Source of the DNA: Calliphora vicina
Taxonomy: Eukaryota > Arthropoda > Insecta > Diptera > Calliphoridae
Assembly: GCF_958450345.1 (NCBI RefSeq)
Contig: NC_088783.1
Span: 12,155,701 to 12,219,700 of the forward strand
Direction: 5' to 3'
Length of the DNA stretch: 64,000 nucleotides
The notes under the pieces: model-generated
Database searches by the model: none
What the model was told of the DNA's origin: nothing
The model's input: only the letters and a program-made list of their open reading frames with translations
Made by a program: the position numbers and the translations under genes
Part shown: positions 35,385 through 47,164 of the stretch, piece by piece
Position numbering within the stretch: the stretch's first letter is position 1
Layout of the letters: each line of letters begins with the position of its first letter

Positions 35385-35955
35385 ACTTGTTTATGTCCCA
35401 TGATTTTGAAACAAATTTGTTGCCCATGAATTTCGAATGAAACTCTTTGTCGCCAATTTTTTTTTCCATTTTTTATATAGAAAATTGTTTGTTGTAATAA
35501 ATTTCTTTCTTGATACTTATTTGACCAAGGGTTTTCTATAAAAACTAGTTTGTCGCCCAAAATATTCCATTGCAACTTATTTGTCGCCCATGGATTTCTA
35601 AGGAAATTTGTTTGTCGCCCGCCCATCATTTTCTATTATAGAAACTTCTACAAAAACTTGTTTGTCGCGCATGGTATTCTAAGGAAACTTGTTTGTGGCC
35701 CTTGATTTTTATTATAGAAACTTGTCGCCAATGTCTTTGTATATAAACTTGCTTGTCGCCGATCATTTTTTTGGAATCTCGCTTGTCGCCCATGAATTTT
35801 TACGAAATTTATTTGTGGCCTAAAATTTTATATAGAATATTGTTGGTCGCCCAGGAATTTCTAACGAAATTTATTTGTCGACCTTTTATTTTCTATTATA
35901 GAAACATGTCACCAATGGTTTTGTATAGAAACTAGTTTATCGCCCATTATGTTCA
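35385..35955. repeat. ~31-bp tandem array (GTCGCCCATG unit), ~18 units
   Basis: The unit resembles cttgtttgtcgcccatgatt followed by ttctat-gaaa. The GTCGCC motif recurs at 28-32 bp spacing, for example at about 35551, 35581, 35613, 35754, 35785, 35813, 35845, 35877. The same unit forms the centre of the element at 40885-41750, and a single copy lies near 37496. Confidence 0.85.
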
Positions 35956-36154
35956 ATAGATATCACTTTGTGTAAGTTTTGCCCAAAGTCGTGTACTTTT
36001 TTATGGGCCCCCAAAGATTTGGGGCCTCGGTGTCATTTTTGCAAAAAATCGCAAAAAAAAATTAAAAAAATCGGAATACATTTTTTAAAGCTGCCTAAAA
36101 GTATGCTTTAGTTTATAATAGTTTATGGCCCAAAACAATTAATTCCTTTAGTTT

Positions 36155-36292
36155 TTATACCCTTCACCTTCGTGAGAAGGGTATATATAAGTTTGTCATT
36201 CCGTTTGTAATTTCTACATTTTTCATTTCCGACCCTATAAAGTATATATATTCTGGATCCTTATAGATAGCGGAGTCGATTAAGCCATGTCC

Positions 36293-36350
<58 letters not shown>

Positions 36351-37026
36351 CTGTTGAAATCAGTTTTCTGAAGACCCCAGATATCTTCGGGATCCAAATC
36401 TTCAATAATTCTGTCAGACATGCTTTCGAGAATTTTGCTATTTAAAATCAGCAAAATCGGTCCACAAATGGCTGAGATATGAGGAAAAAACCAAGACAAC
36501 CTCGATTTTTGACCTATTTTTTTACCTATATCTGGATTACTAAGACATTAATATAGACAATATGGATATCTAATGATAGATATTTCAAAGACATTTGCAA
36601 CGACGTATATAAGACCATAGTAAGTTGGACCTACAATGGGTCAAAATCGGGAAAAAAATTTTGAACCCGAATTTTTTTTTTTAAAAAAAAAAATTTAAAA
36701 AACAAAAAAAAATTTTTTAAAATTTAAAAAAAAAAAAAATTTTAAAATTTAAAAAAAAAAATTTTTTTAAAATTAAAAAAAAAAAAATTTTAAAATTTAA
36801 AAAAAAAAAAATTTAAAATTTAAAAAAAAAAAAATTTTAAAATTTAAAATTTAAAAAAAAAAAATTTAAAATAACAATCGAAAAATTTTTTTTTCCAAAA
36901 AATTCAAAAAACAACTGGAAAAAAAGTTAAATTTTGTTTACCTAAAAATATTTAAAATTTTGAAGTATAATTTGGTGAAGGGTATATAAGATTCGGCACG
37001 GCCGAATATAGCACTCTTACTTGTTT
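36155..37026 (+). mobile_element. DINE-1/mini-me-like Helitron, best copy
   Basis: The clearest copy: start tatacccttcaccttcgtg, core tttccgaccctataaagtat, the tagcggagtcgattaagcc block, a (GTCT)n tract, the aatatagacaatatggatat block, a long A/T-only centre, the ggtgaagggtatataag block and terminal hairpin attcggc-acg-gccgaat (36991-37007), then ctcttacttgttt. Drosophila DINE-1/mini-me elements share the ccgaccctataaagtat core, the GTCY tract and the terminal stem-loop. Non-autonomous; no Rep/helicase. Confidence 0.9.
36293..36354. repeat. (GTCT)n microsatellite in Helitron
   Basis: About 15 GTCT units with one GTCC variant. Other copies here hold one or two units. In Drosophila the same position of mini-me elements is a known source of new microsatellites. 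Confidence 0.95.
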
Positions 37027-37410
37027 TTACTAACTTATATTGACCTACCTAAACGGTGTTAAGAATCATTCCTATTAAGTTCATATCTTCTAGAAAGTTG
37101 TTTATTGAGATCTTAGGTACATTTTTGTAGTTGATTGTTTCCTTGAATTTCGAACGGTTTGCTACCTATGGATCTGAACAGTGGAAAAAAGGTTAAAAAA
37201 ATGAATTTTTTAACGTTTTTTGCGATTTTGATCTTGAAGATGGAGTTTTTTGTTGATTTTATATGTTCACAATTTTTGTTCTTTATGACAAGGGCTACAA
37301 CTTTACCTCAGAGAGTAAATCAAAATTCCGAACTTTTTGCAAGATATGAGCCTGAGAAAATTATATTTTTTGGGGGCCCATAAAAAAGTGTATGATTTTG
37401 AGCAAAACTG

Positions 37411-38985
37411 GTCTTTGGTTACATGGCATTTTTTTCGTGTTGCACTGTGTATTTAATTGTAACCCATGCTTTTCTACATAATTTCAGAAATTTTCTTGTC
37501 GCCTACGATTTTCTCCAAAAATAGTTTGTACATTATATCTAACATACATAGTTATAAAGGAAACATAATAAATACTGAATTATCTTCCTAACAACATGTA
37601 AAATGTGTAATATATACACACTTTTAACGCTTGACATAATAAGAGACGTAAAATAATTTACATATTATATGCTATTTGTTCCTTTTTACTACGCAAATGC
37701 TTTAGTACAAGTTAAAAACTATTAATTATAAGACGTTTTATTGCGCTTGACTTAACAAATGACTGTGAGACCCCCTAATAGGGGTTAATAGCAATAATAA
37801 TACAAATGTTTAGAATGCAAATGTTTACACATACAACTTGTAAATATTGCCAAGTCTTTGAAATGGGAAATAAAATCAATAATCTTAATGTATTTAAAGC
37901 AAAAACAAAATACAAGGGACTAAATAGTAAATAGAAAATAATAAATATTAAATGACATGTTGTAACACCAACGCAATTTTGTTTTATTGTTCATATAAAC
38001 TAGCAAATAACTTGCGGTAACAACAGCTACGAGACCACAGCAGACAATAATCACTTTAAGACGATCATGTAGCAGCACCACCACCAAACCAACCACCAAT
38101 TATCATTATCAGCCACCAGCCAACCAACCAACCCATATTAACACTTCAAGTTCATTAACTCATTCATTAAAACAGTGTAACCACTAAAACGCATGGCCAG
38201 TCCAAATGTGTCAACTTTACAGCCGTATGTCGTGGTTTTTAACAAAAGACCTTTTTTCTACTTCAAATTAAATATTTCATTACAGAAAAATGTCTGCTCG
38301 TAAATAATTTTACGAATAATGGTCGAATGAATGAATGGATGAATGAACCAACCAATGTTTTAGTGAATGTGTGTGTTTTTTTTTGTTTTGTTTAGTCAGT
38401 CAGTCATACATTCCACATTAAATAGTTGTTCGTACAATTGTAGTTAGTTGTCATTACCATTTACGCTTAGGTTAGGTTTTTGTTGTTGATGCTGCTCTTA
38501 TTGTTATTGCTGTCATTATTGTTGTCTTGTCTTGTTTTGGAAATTGAACTGTGTGTAACAAATTTTCATAAAAACGCTAAAAAATTTTAAACGAACAAAG
38601 TCAATGACCACAAAACAAAAATTGTGTTAAATATTAAATAAAAATATGTATGAATAATATTTTTATTGCTGGCCTTTAAGGCCTCCCTCGTTTAGTAGAA
38701 TGATGACAAAAATGACATTTGTAATGACATGACATTATTTATTTTTTTTTTTTAAATAAAACTTACATACATTTGTTTTTTAGTTTTTGTAACTAATTGT
38801 GAGACACACCATTTTTTCTATTATGATAATGATAATATTTGCCAAAAAACATTGTAATTTGTTGTTTGTTAAAGTTGAGTTTTTGCTCTTCTACAAATTT
38901 GGTGAAGTGCAATAAAACAATTCAAACTTAAACCCGATATTATTTACGAAACTCTGTCAAACGAAATGTCAAACTGCTCTCACTT
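37411..38985. other. Non-coding DNA with simple repeats
   Basis: One isolated GTCGCC unit near 37496, ACC/CCA-rich sequence at 38070-38140, GAATGAATG near 38325, TTG-rich near 38480. No ORF of note. Confidence 0.4.
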
Positions 38986-38988
38986 TGT

Positions 38989-39618
38989 GATATTACCCCT
39001 TACCGCGGTTGGCTTATGTATTTTACAGTTTCATACTAGATTAAAAAAACATCACGCAGAGAAAAAATATAGTTGGGCATGGTTACTGTAACCATTTCAA
39101 TATTGTTACAAGTTTTTTAACTATATTATAGTCACAGTAACCATTTACATGATTGTGGTAACCATAATATGGTTAACTTACGATTCACATGATTGTCTCA
39201 ACCATATATATGGTTACAGTAAACATATATATGTTTGTGACAACCATTTATATGATGAAGGACTTATCATATTATGGTGCTCTCGGCTTAAGGCTTATCA
39301 TAATCTGAGAACAACATATTATGATAAAATTATTCATCATAAATATGGTTGCCACAAACATATATTTGTTTACTGTAACCATATATATGGTTGATACAAT
39401 CATGTGAATCGTAAATTAACCATATTATGGTTACCACAATCATGTAAATGGTTACTGTGACTATAATATTGTTAAAAATCTTGTAACACTATATAAATGG
39501 TTACAGTAACCATGTCCAATTATATTTTTTCTCTGCGTGATATTACATTTTATATTTAATCTAGTACGAAACTGTCGTATGCGTAAAAATCATACGCTAA
39601 CCGCGATAAGGGTGATTT
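38989..39618. mobile_element. Outer inverted-repeat MITE
   Basis: The left arm 38989-39047 (taccgcggttggcttatg, agtttcatactagattaaa) pairs with the right arm ~39550-39618 (tttaatctagtacgaaact, catacgctaaccgcgataag). The right arm has ~8 extra bases. The interior is occupied by another MITE. Confidence 0.75.
39053..39539. mobile_element. Palindromic GGTTACTGTAACC MITE, complete
   Basis: Starts cacgcagagaaaaaatatag and ends ctatattttttctctgcgtg-like; nearly the whole 487 bp folds back on itself (arms ~220 bp). Repeated ggttac-gtaacc words lie inside. The ORF at 39149-39394 is a by-product of the palindrome. Inserted in the loop of the outer element. Confidence 0.85.
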
Positions 39619-39651
39619 TTGATCAGTTTTTTGATTGACGCTTGAACAACA

Positions 39652-39978
39652 TCTGTATGTTGAAATCAACTTTCCGTTGCTCCCAGATAACTTACATACA
39701 TGATTCACACATCAATATATACCTTTTCAACGACGTATATAAGGCGGACGGACCTACAATGGGTCAAAATCGGGAAAAATATTTTTTAAACCGAATTTTT
39801 TTTCTTCAAAAAATTTTTTGGCATACAATTTTTTCACTAATAAATTAAAAATAATTTTTTTTTTTAAATTTTGAAAAAAAAATATTTGGTATAAAATTTT
39901 TAAAAAATGAATTTTGAATTGAAAATTAAAAAAAAATTCTGAAATATTTTTTTTTAATTCTGTTTACCTAAAAATATC
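39652..39978 (+). mobile_element. DINE-1/mini-me-like Helitron fragment
   Basis: Contains tctgtatgttgaaatcaact, acatgattcacacatcaata, then a deletion to the caacgacgtatataaggc block and the A/T centre. Confidence 0.75.
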
Positions 39979-40368
39979 AGCCAAATATTTATGGTGTTTT
40001 CTTTTCTGACACAAAATGTTGCCTATATATTTTGTACCATTTATTAAATGTTATTCATACCCTCATAATGTGTTGCATTTTTAACGATCACAATAGAACA
40101 TAAATCATTACCATTTATGCAATTTTCTTTTATGTAGCTTCGAAATATTATAAAACTACATATACTTTTTGCTTACATAAAAAGTGGTGCATTTCTAACC
40201 CTTTAATAAAATTGAGGGTGAAACATGTAGCATATATTCAGGGTTTTAGGGTAACATTATTAGAAAAGAACACCACCAAACTACATTTTTTTCAGAAAAG
40301 AACACAAAGAAGGGTAAAAGGCAGAATAAATGCATTATTTATGCCAGAAAAGAAAACACCATTACTTT
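39979..40368. other. Non-coding DNA
   Basis: The phrases gaaaagaacaccaccaaa and gaaaagaaaacaccatta occur near 40263 and 40350; otherwise nothing recognised. Confidence 0.4.
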
Positions 40369-40866
40369 TTATACCATTCACCATGAGTGGCAAGGGTATT
40401 GATAAGTTTGTCATTCCGTTTGTAATTTCTACATTTTTCATTTCCGAGTATATGTATATATAAGTATATATATTATGGATCCTTATAGATAGCGGAGTCG
40501 ATTAAGCCATGTCCGCCTGTCTGTCTTCAATGGCTGAGATATGAGGAAAAAACCAGGACTACCTCGATTTTTATCCTATTTGACCTATATCTGGATTACT
40601 AAGTCATTAATATAGACAATATGGATATCTAATGATAGATATTTCAAAGACCTTTGCAACGACGTATATAAGTCCATAACTTCGACCTACAATGGGTGAA
40701 AATCGGAAAAAATTTTAACCCGGAATTTTTTTTTCACCAAAAAAAAAAATTAAAAAACAGAAAAAAAATTTTAAAATTAAAAAAAAAAAAATTTAAATTT
40801 AAAAATAAATTAAATTTAAATTTTAATAAAAATATATATTAAAATTTATTTTTTTTTGGAAAAAAT
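40369..40866 (+). mobile_element. DINE-1/mini-me-like Helitron, 3' truncated
   Basis: Start tttataccattcaccatgag, core blocks and (shortened) gtccgcctgtctgtc, then the A/T-rich centre. The terminal hairpin is missing; the TIR element at 40885 follows at once. Confidence 0.8.
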
Positions 40867-40884
40867 ATGATCTATGATCAGATA

Positions 40885-41750
40885 TATGATCATTTTTTGT
40901 ATAAGTTTGACATTTGACCTGCATATGTTTTCAAAACGAGGTTAATGTACAAACATACATATGTATTTCAAAACAGTATTATTTTAAAAAATTTGTCACC
41001 ACAAATTTGTGAACTTTTTTTTATAAAAACTTGTGTATAGCCCCTGAATTTCTTTTGAAATCTATTTGTCGTCCATGGTTTTCTATAGAATTTTGTATGT
41101 AGCCATTTATTTTCTATTATAGAAACTTACCACGCCAATGGTTTTTTCTAGAAACTTGTTTGTCGCATATATGTTGTGCAGATATAAAAAATATTGTTTA
41201 TCGCCCATGTTTTTCTTTAGAAAATTGTTTTTCGCCTATGATTTTTTTTCTCGAAACTGGTTTGTCGCCCACGATTTTCATAGGGAATGTTTATAGAAAC
41301 CGTTTTGTCCCCGTTAAATTTATATAGAAACTTATTTTTCACCAATGATTTCTATCTTAATATCCCCAAATTTATGTTTCCCTAATGAAGAGATTTAAAT
41401 TTGTTTGCTTCTGGCATCACTGATAGCAATTTGCCTTAAAAACCGTTAGAAGTATAAAAGTGATGCCAAATATGTTTTTTTTTTAATTTTTATTATGCCA
41501 AAATTAATTGCTTTTTATTTTAAACGTGTGAAATATTTATTGGTTGTATGTTCAAAATCAATTTATCAAAACAAAATTTAAATAATTTGCCAAAAGCTAT
41601 TTAACTAGATACCAAAGAGTTATCACAAATTTGTTGGGGACAAATTGTTGAAAATAATACTGTTTTGAAATACATATGTATGTTTGTACATTAACCTCGT
41701 TTTGAAAACATATGCAGGTCAAATGTCAAACTTATAAAAAAATGATCATA
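40885..41750. mobile_element. TIR element with internal 31-bp satellite
   Basis: Inverted arms of 127 bp (40885-41011) and 128 bp (41623-41750) are almost identical, for example tttgacatttgacctgcat against atgcaggtcaaatgtcaaa. Between them lie ~11 units of the GTCGCC-type 31-bp repeat (40997-41345) and a non-coding spacer with a small dyad (ctggcatcact, agtgatgcca). No transposase. 866 bp in all. Confidence 0.85.
40997..41345. repeat. ~31-bp tandem array inside TIR element, ~11 units
   Basis: Same unit as 35385-35955: gtcgcc-like motif followed by catg and tttctatagaaactt, spaced ~31 bp. More diverged than the first array. Confidence 0.8.
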
Positions 41751-43065
41751 AATCAAAATTGATAATTAATTTTAATTAATAAAACTCGAATATTAACTAA
41801 AGTTTATTGAAATGCAGAAAAGAAAACGAAGAAGTCGTATTAGTATATGATACATATTCAATATTTTGAAATTCAATTAGAAAATTCTGAAATACAATTG
41901 AAATGGTTGAAATGAAATACAATAAAACAAACTAATGTAGCAAAAATACAGTTGTATTGTGGAGCAGATTTATTTTGATTCTGCTCCACTTTGCAAATCC
42001 TACAATAAATACAACTATTCCACATCATACAACATTCTATGATTACCCTTAATATATAATAATTGAATCCATGATGATTGTCTTAAAAAAACTGATACAA
42101 AATATAAATAATTTATACAAATTTTTGGCATCATTTAACTTTACTACGTTAAACAGAAAATTTCAAAGAAAATTGAAAAAAAAAAATAAAACAAAAAAAT
42201 TAACAAAAAATACAACCCACACTTTAAGAATTAATCGAAAATGGTGTGGTTGGCACTGCCGATGTCTTGCGATTGATGATGAGTGAGTGTCATTGTTTGT
42301 TGTTGTTTTTGTTGCCTTTAATGTTAATTATGCGTCATTCTGTAAATTTTGGAAATATTTTGTTTGTTTGTTTTGTGTGTTTAATAGAACCAGAGTCAAA
42401 AGCTATAAGCAGCTGTAATTTACCGTCAAATACTTTAAAATCCATAAAATTATTATTTTTATGTTATTGTTTGTGTGTGTTTGTTTTTATTCTTTGTTTT
42501 TTATTTCAATATTGTTTTAATTTAACAAGTGACCTCTCTTTAAATTTATTTATGTTTTAAAAATAGTTTGTGTTTTTTTTTTAGTTTTAGATTTTAGCAA
42601 AATTCAAGTTTTATTTTAATAACCAATTTGTTTTATTCACATTCATGATGTAATTCACAAAATTGTTCATAATTTATTAGCGTTTTTTTATGTTTTGTCT
42701 TAAATTAGTTTTTAATTTTTATTATTTGCCACTGTTTATTAAAAAAAAAACAAAAAAGTCAGTTGTTTAATAAATCTTACAATGCTCAAAACACAAATAA
42801 TAATTATTCGAGGTTTATTTATAATTGTTTTGTTAATAAAATACATTTTTAAAGTGAAACTACTGGCTAATTATAGACATTGAGAGAAATTTTGTTAACA
42901 AAATAAGATTTTTAATAAAACTTGCTAAATTCTACAATATTGTGATGTAAACTTTTCCAAATCTTTAATTAATAGGTTTCAATCCTAACAAATTCTTAAG
43001 AAATTTATATGACTTAAAAATGCGAATTTTTTTTTAAAATGTTTAACTTTTATTTTGAAACATTT
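41751..43065. other. Non-coding AT-rich DNA
   Basis: ORFs at 42071-42560 are Lys/Asn- or Leu/Phe-rich and lack domains. Nothing else recognised. Confidence 0.4.
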
Positions 43066-43690
43066 GCACAATATAAATTTATTCAAAGTATTGTCTATTG
43101 TTAACTATGACCTTTTCCCATCTTTCTGGCAACATATGGATTCCGAGCCAAAAGAACTGCTCATCTTTTGAGGCCAAGAACGAAACAAGCCAATATCGGA
43201 TACTCTGTTTTGAAGTGAAGCATATCCCAGAGAAAGCATTCTGCTTCGATCAAAACAATTGCTCGCTTCAAACGAATCAGTTGCGTTCGGTACAGGTTCC
43301 CTGTGAAGGTCTGCCCAGATTTCAGCTCATAATAGACAGGACGAACCTTTTGGTCCCACCAAATATATGGCATTACCTTAGCGCCATGGATATTTGGCGT
43401 TGGTGTCGATTCGACTAGTTGGTCGGGCTTCACATACGATCTCTTACTCTTCGGGTTATCGTAATGAATCAATTTTTCATCGCAAGTAATGATTCGGCGC
43501 AAAAATGATTTTCTTTTGTAGCGTTCAAGCATCATTTCGGACATACAAAATCGTCATTCAAGGCCTCTCGGCTTCAGATCGTATGATACCCAATTTCAAT
43601 GATTTTGCAAGCTCTTGTTGGGTTTGACGACACTCTTCATGGAGTAATGTCTTCTTGTAAATCCTGCATTTTAAAGTCATAATTTTTAAA
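43066..43690 (-). pseudogene. Mariner (MREVL-type) transposase, 3' two thirds
   Basis: The open stretch 43544-43161 (127 codons) reads MSEMMLERYKRKSFLRRIIT, CDEKLIHYDNPKSKRSYVKP (first catalytic Asp), VMPYIWWDQKVRPVYYELK, SGQTFTGNLYRTQLIRLKRA, then jumps by deletion into the C-terminal tail. The HHDNARPH and YSPDLAPSDY blocks are deleted, so catalysis is lost. The N-terminal helix-turn-helix remnant lies at 43560-43670. Confidence 0.88.
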
Positions 43691-44116
43691 AAAAAAATTT
43701 ATTTTTTTTAAATTGTTTTTTTTTAAATTTTTTTTTATTAAAATGTATACGCAACTTATTATGGTCTTATATATGTCGTTGCAAAGGACTTTCAAATATC
43801 TATCATATTGTCTATGTTAATGACTTAGTAATCTTGATATAGATCAAAAATCGAGGTTGTCCTGGTTTTTTCCTTATACCTCAGCCATTTGTGGGCCGAT
43901 TTTTTCGATCTATAGCGGATATATTGATGTATGAATCATATATGTAAGTTATTTGGGGGTTACGGAAAGTTGATTTCAACATACAGGAGGATATCGACTC
44001 CGCTATCTATAACGATCCAGAATATACATATGTACTTTGTGGGATCGCAAATGAAAAATGTATAAATTACAAACGGAGTGACAAACTTGCCTGCCACTCA
44101 TGGCGAAGGGTATAAA
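43691..44116 (-). mobile_element. DINE-1/mini-me-like Helitron, 3' truncated
   Basis: Reverse orientation, ending gccactcatggcgaagggta. Lacks the hairpin end; abuts the mariner relic. Confidence 0.8.
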
Positions 44117-46534
44117 AATGTTTTTTTATTATCAATTTTTTTTTACATTTACCAGCAGTACAAATCATAGAGAAATATACATAGAGCGGAAAGTAGAAAA
44201 AAATCAAAAAAAAAAAAAATTACTCAAAATAATCACACACATGAGTGTTGTTTTTGTTTTCACATAGTTTTTTTTTACTAAAACATTCTCACCACTTAGG
44301 CTTTTGATAACTGAGTTACGTATTTTACAGAAGAGTTTACGATCTATGTATGTATGTAAATTTATCTATGGTACAAATATTATTTTCTTTTAATAAATAT
44401 TCATCCAAAAATAATCAAAACATTTCCCCCAAAAAGTTTCCAATTAAATTGGACTTTACGTTTTGATGACTTTCAATGACCGATAAGAATGAAAATTAAA
44501 TTAATGAAAACGTAATAAAATGTCTATCAGCCAATTTTCACACCTAATTGATTATTAGCGTATTAAATTTTAAATAAATGAAACCAAAAACGTTTTATCA
44601 ATTCATTAAGCAATATGTATGTAGGTATGTAAGTATAAAATTTATAGATAATTTTGCATTATTAAAAAATAATAAAGAAATATAAAACCATAATATGTAA
44701 ACACACTTACCGCTACAGGCAATTTTCCCATTATTGTAAAACAAATTTGTCAAATGATAGCAGCTCTAAGATTGCATAAAATTGTTGATTTTTTTTTTTT
44801 TGCAATAATTTCAAATTTAACTGATAATATTTGTTTTGCGAATTTTAGCAAAACAAAAAAACACGTCAATATTTGTTAGGTTGATTCCAAAAGGTTATCT
44901 ATAGAAGTGCAGTTTATTTCTTGGACTTGATTTGTTAAATAATTTATAAAAATAGAACAAACGAAACAAAATTTGACACCAAAACAACACCAAACAATCT
45001 TCATCAATATTAAAAATTCATTTGAATTTTATTTTAACAAATTCATCAAAATGACATCATAATACTTCTTTCTTAATTATTCTTAATAATTTTTTTTGGT
45101 ATTTTTTTTTTATTCTGACACAACTAAACAAAATTAATGAACATAATTATAATTGTGTAGCTTTTTATATTATTTTTTTAATTTTTATATAATTTATAAT
45201 ATTTTTTAAGTTATTTTTAATTTATATAATTTCTTTTACTTATTTTTCCAGCAAATAATTATGATGTTTGGTAATTTGACACCTGCTGTCAACACTAAAC
45301 ATAAAGGGGAGCACAGCAAAACACAATTAATAAAATGTCAACAATGTTTTAGGTTTGTATGTAAAATTACAGATTTTTTAAGTGCAGAGTATGTAAATTA
45401 TAAAAACAACAACAACTACACAGGTATTATTATTTAATTACAACTGTTACTTTTTTTTTTTTTGTAACACAATCACCATCACTAAAACAACAACAACAAA
45501 AATCAAAACAAAATAGTAATCATTAGCGTAACATGTTAGTGTGTGTGTGTGTTTGTTTTCGTACTCGTTTTAATTCGCAAAAAAACTACCGTAATTTTAA
45601 TAAGTGTTGTTTACTTGGCGATTTACATACATTAACTAAGTATTTATGTATATGTAGGTACTCGTTTTAAATTTAGTTGCAAACCGTTTTATTATTTTCT
45701 TGTTAATTTTTCGCAAGTATGTATTCAAGTTGAAAGTTTCTGAGATACTGACTTAAAAACATTTTTTTCAATACTAGTTTTCCAAAAAAACAAAAAAAAA
45801 AAAACTGACAAAAATAATAACAAAGCCAGCAGCAAATTAAACAAAACACATGAGAGACGATCAACAATGTGTTTTATTCGCAAAAAAGTAATAATAATAA
45901 TAAATAAATAAATAAATAATAAAAAAAAATAAATGAAATATTTGTCATATGGCCACAATGCTGCTTGCTGCCTGGCTGACAAAAACGAAAACTGGTGTCT
46001 ACTACAACAATACTTTAAGCTGTTGTGAGTGTAGCTATTTTGAGCAGAGCTGTAATACTGGTTATTAAATGCGTTTAAAATTGCTCATAAGTCAAATAAC
46101 AAGGCTCGTGTAATATAAATACAAGCTTTTGGGAAGGAACCTTTTTACATTTTGTATTTAAGAGTCTTTGTTTTTAGATAAGTTCTTGAAACAAAGGCAA
46201 AAGTGTGAGTGATGACATTTTCTGGAAAAGAATTGATATATTTTTTGTCTGCTAAATTAATTCTTTATAAATGTTTGCTTTAATTTAACAAATTTTTTAC
46301 AAACTTTTCCACTACTCTGACATTACCAGATTGAAAACCAAATTATTATTATTTCATTTGGATTATATAAGGATCATAGGACCTTTACAAATTCTTTCCA
46401 TTTTAATCTATCTGACGATTCTTAAATTTAATATTAATGATTAAATAAGTTTTGTTTGAAATATTAAATTGTATTGCCAATGATTTATACGGCATAATTG
46501 GCCCATAATTGAATGAAACAATTTATGAATGAAT
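44117..46534. other. Non-coding AT-rich DNA
   Basis: Long A/T runs, CAACAAC near 45490, GTGTGTGT near 45540. A 7-codon ATG-to-donor stretch at 44731-44711 (minus) is treated as a finding. No other coding signal. Confidence 0.4.
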
Positions 46535-47068
46535 TTTTAAATTTTTTTTTTTTCAAAATTGTTTATTTTAAAAATTTTGGTCTAACATTTTTTTCAATAT
46601 TTTTTTAATTTTTTAAAAAAATTAAAAAAATTATTTTTTTTAAATTTATTAATGAAAAAAAATTCGGGTTAAAAAATATTTTTCCCTTATATACGTTGTT
46701 GCAAAGAACATTATATATTTATATTGTCTATATTACTGACTTAGTAATCCAGATATAGATAAAAAATAGGCCAAAAATCGAGGTTGTCTTGGTTTTTTCC
46801 CTATATAAAGCTATTTGTCGGCCGATTCTCGATTTTAAATAGCAATGGAACCGGGTTATAGCGTATATATTGATGTGTGAATCATGTATGTAAGTTATTT
46901 GGGAGCTACGGAAAGTTAATTTCAACATACAGATGGTCAGATGGAAATGGCTATATCGACTCCGCTATCTACAACGATCCAAAATATACATATATACTTT
47001 GTGGGGTCGCAAATGATAAATGTAGAAATTACAAACGGAATGACAAACCTTTGTCACTCATTGGCGAG
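46535..47068 (-). mobile_element. DINE-1/mini-me-like Helitron, 3' truncated
   Basis: Reverse orientation; keeps the cttatatacgttgttgc block, gtaagttatttgggagctac and gacaaacctttgtcactcat. Hairpin lost. Confidence 0.8.
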
Positions 47069-47164
47069 AACACGCATCCTTGTCTATCTTTAGCTTTGAT
47101 ATTGATCGGATCACTGACATTTCTGTTGGTGTAAAGAGCTTTTATAATGTTAAAAACAGACCAG

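Larger units (their letters stand above)
35976..37410. repeat. Inverted-repeat element carrying a Helitron
   Basis: 35976-36016 and 37370-37410 are inverted (both contain acttttttatgggccccc or its complement). A second weaker pair (gcaaaaaatcgcaaaa near 36040, ttttttgcgatttt near 37217) extends the fold. A full Helitron at 36155-37026 sits between the arms. No recognised protein. Confidence 0.65.

Noticed and set aside
39149..39394. 81-codon ORF with repeated histidines
   Set aside because: Lies in the arms of a palindromic MITE; the repeats come from ggttac-type words.
42071..42560. Two ORFs of 71 and 104 codons
   Set aside because: Lys/Asn-rich and Leu/Phe-rich AT sequence with no motif or splice context.
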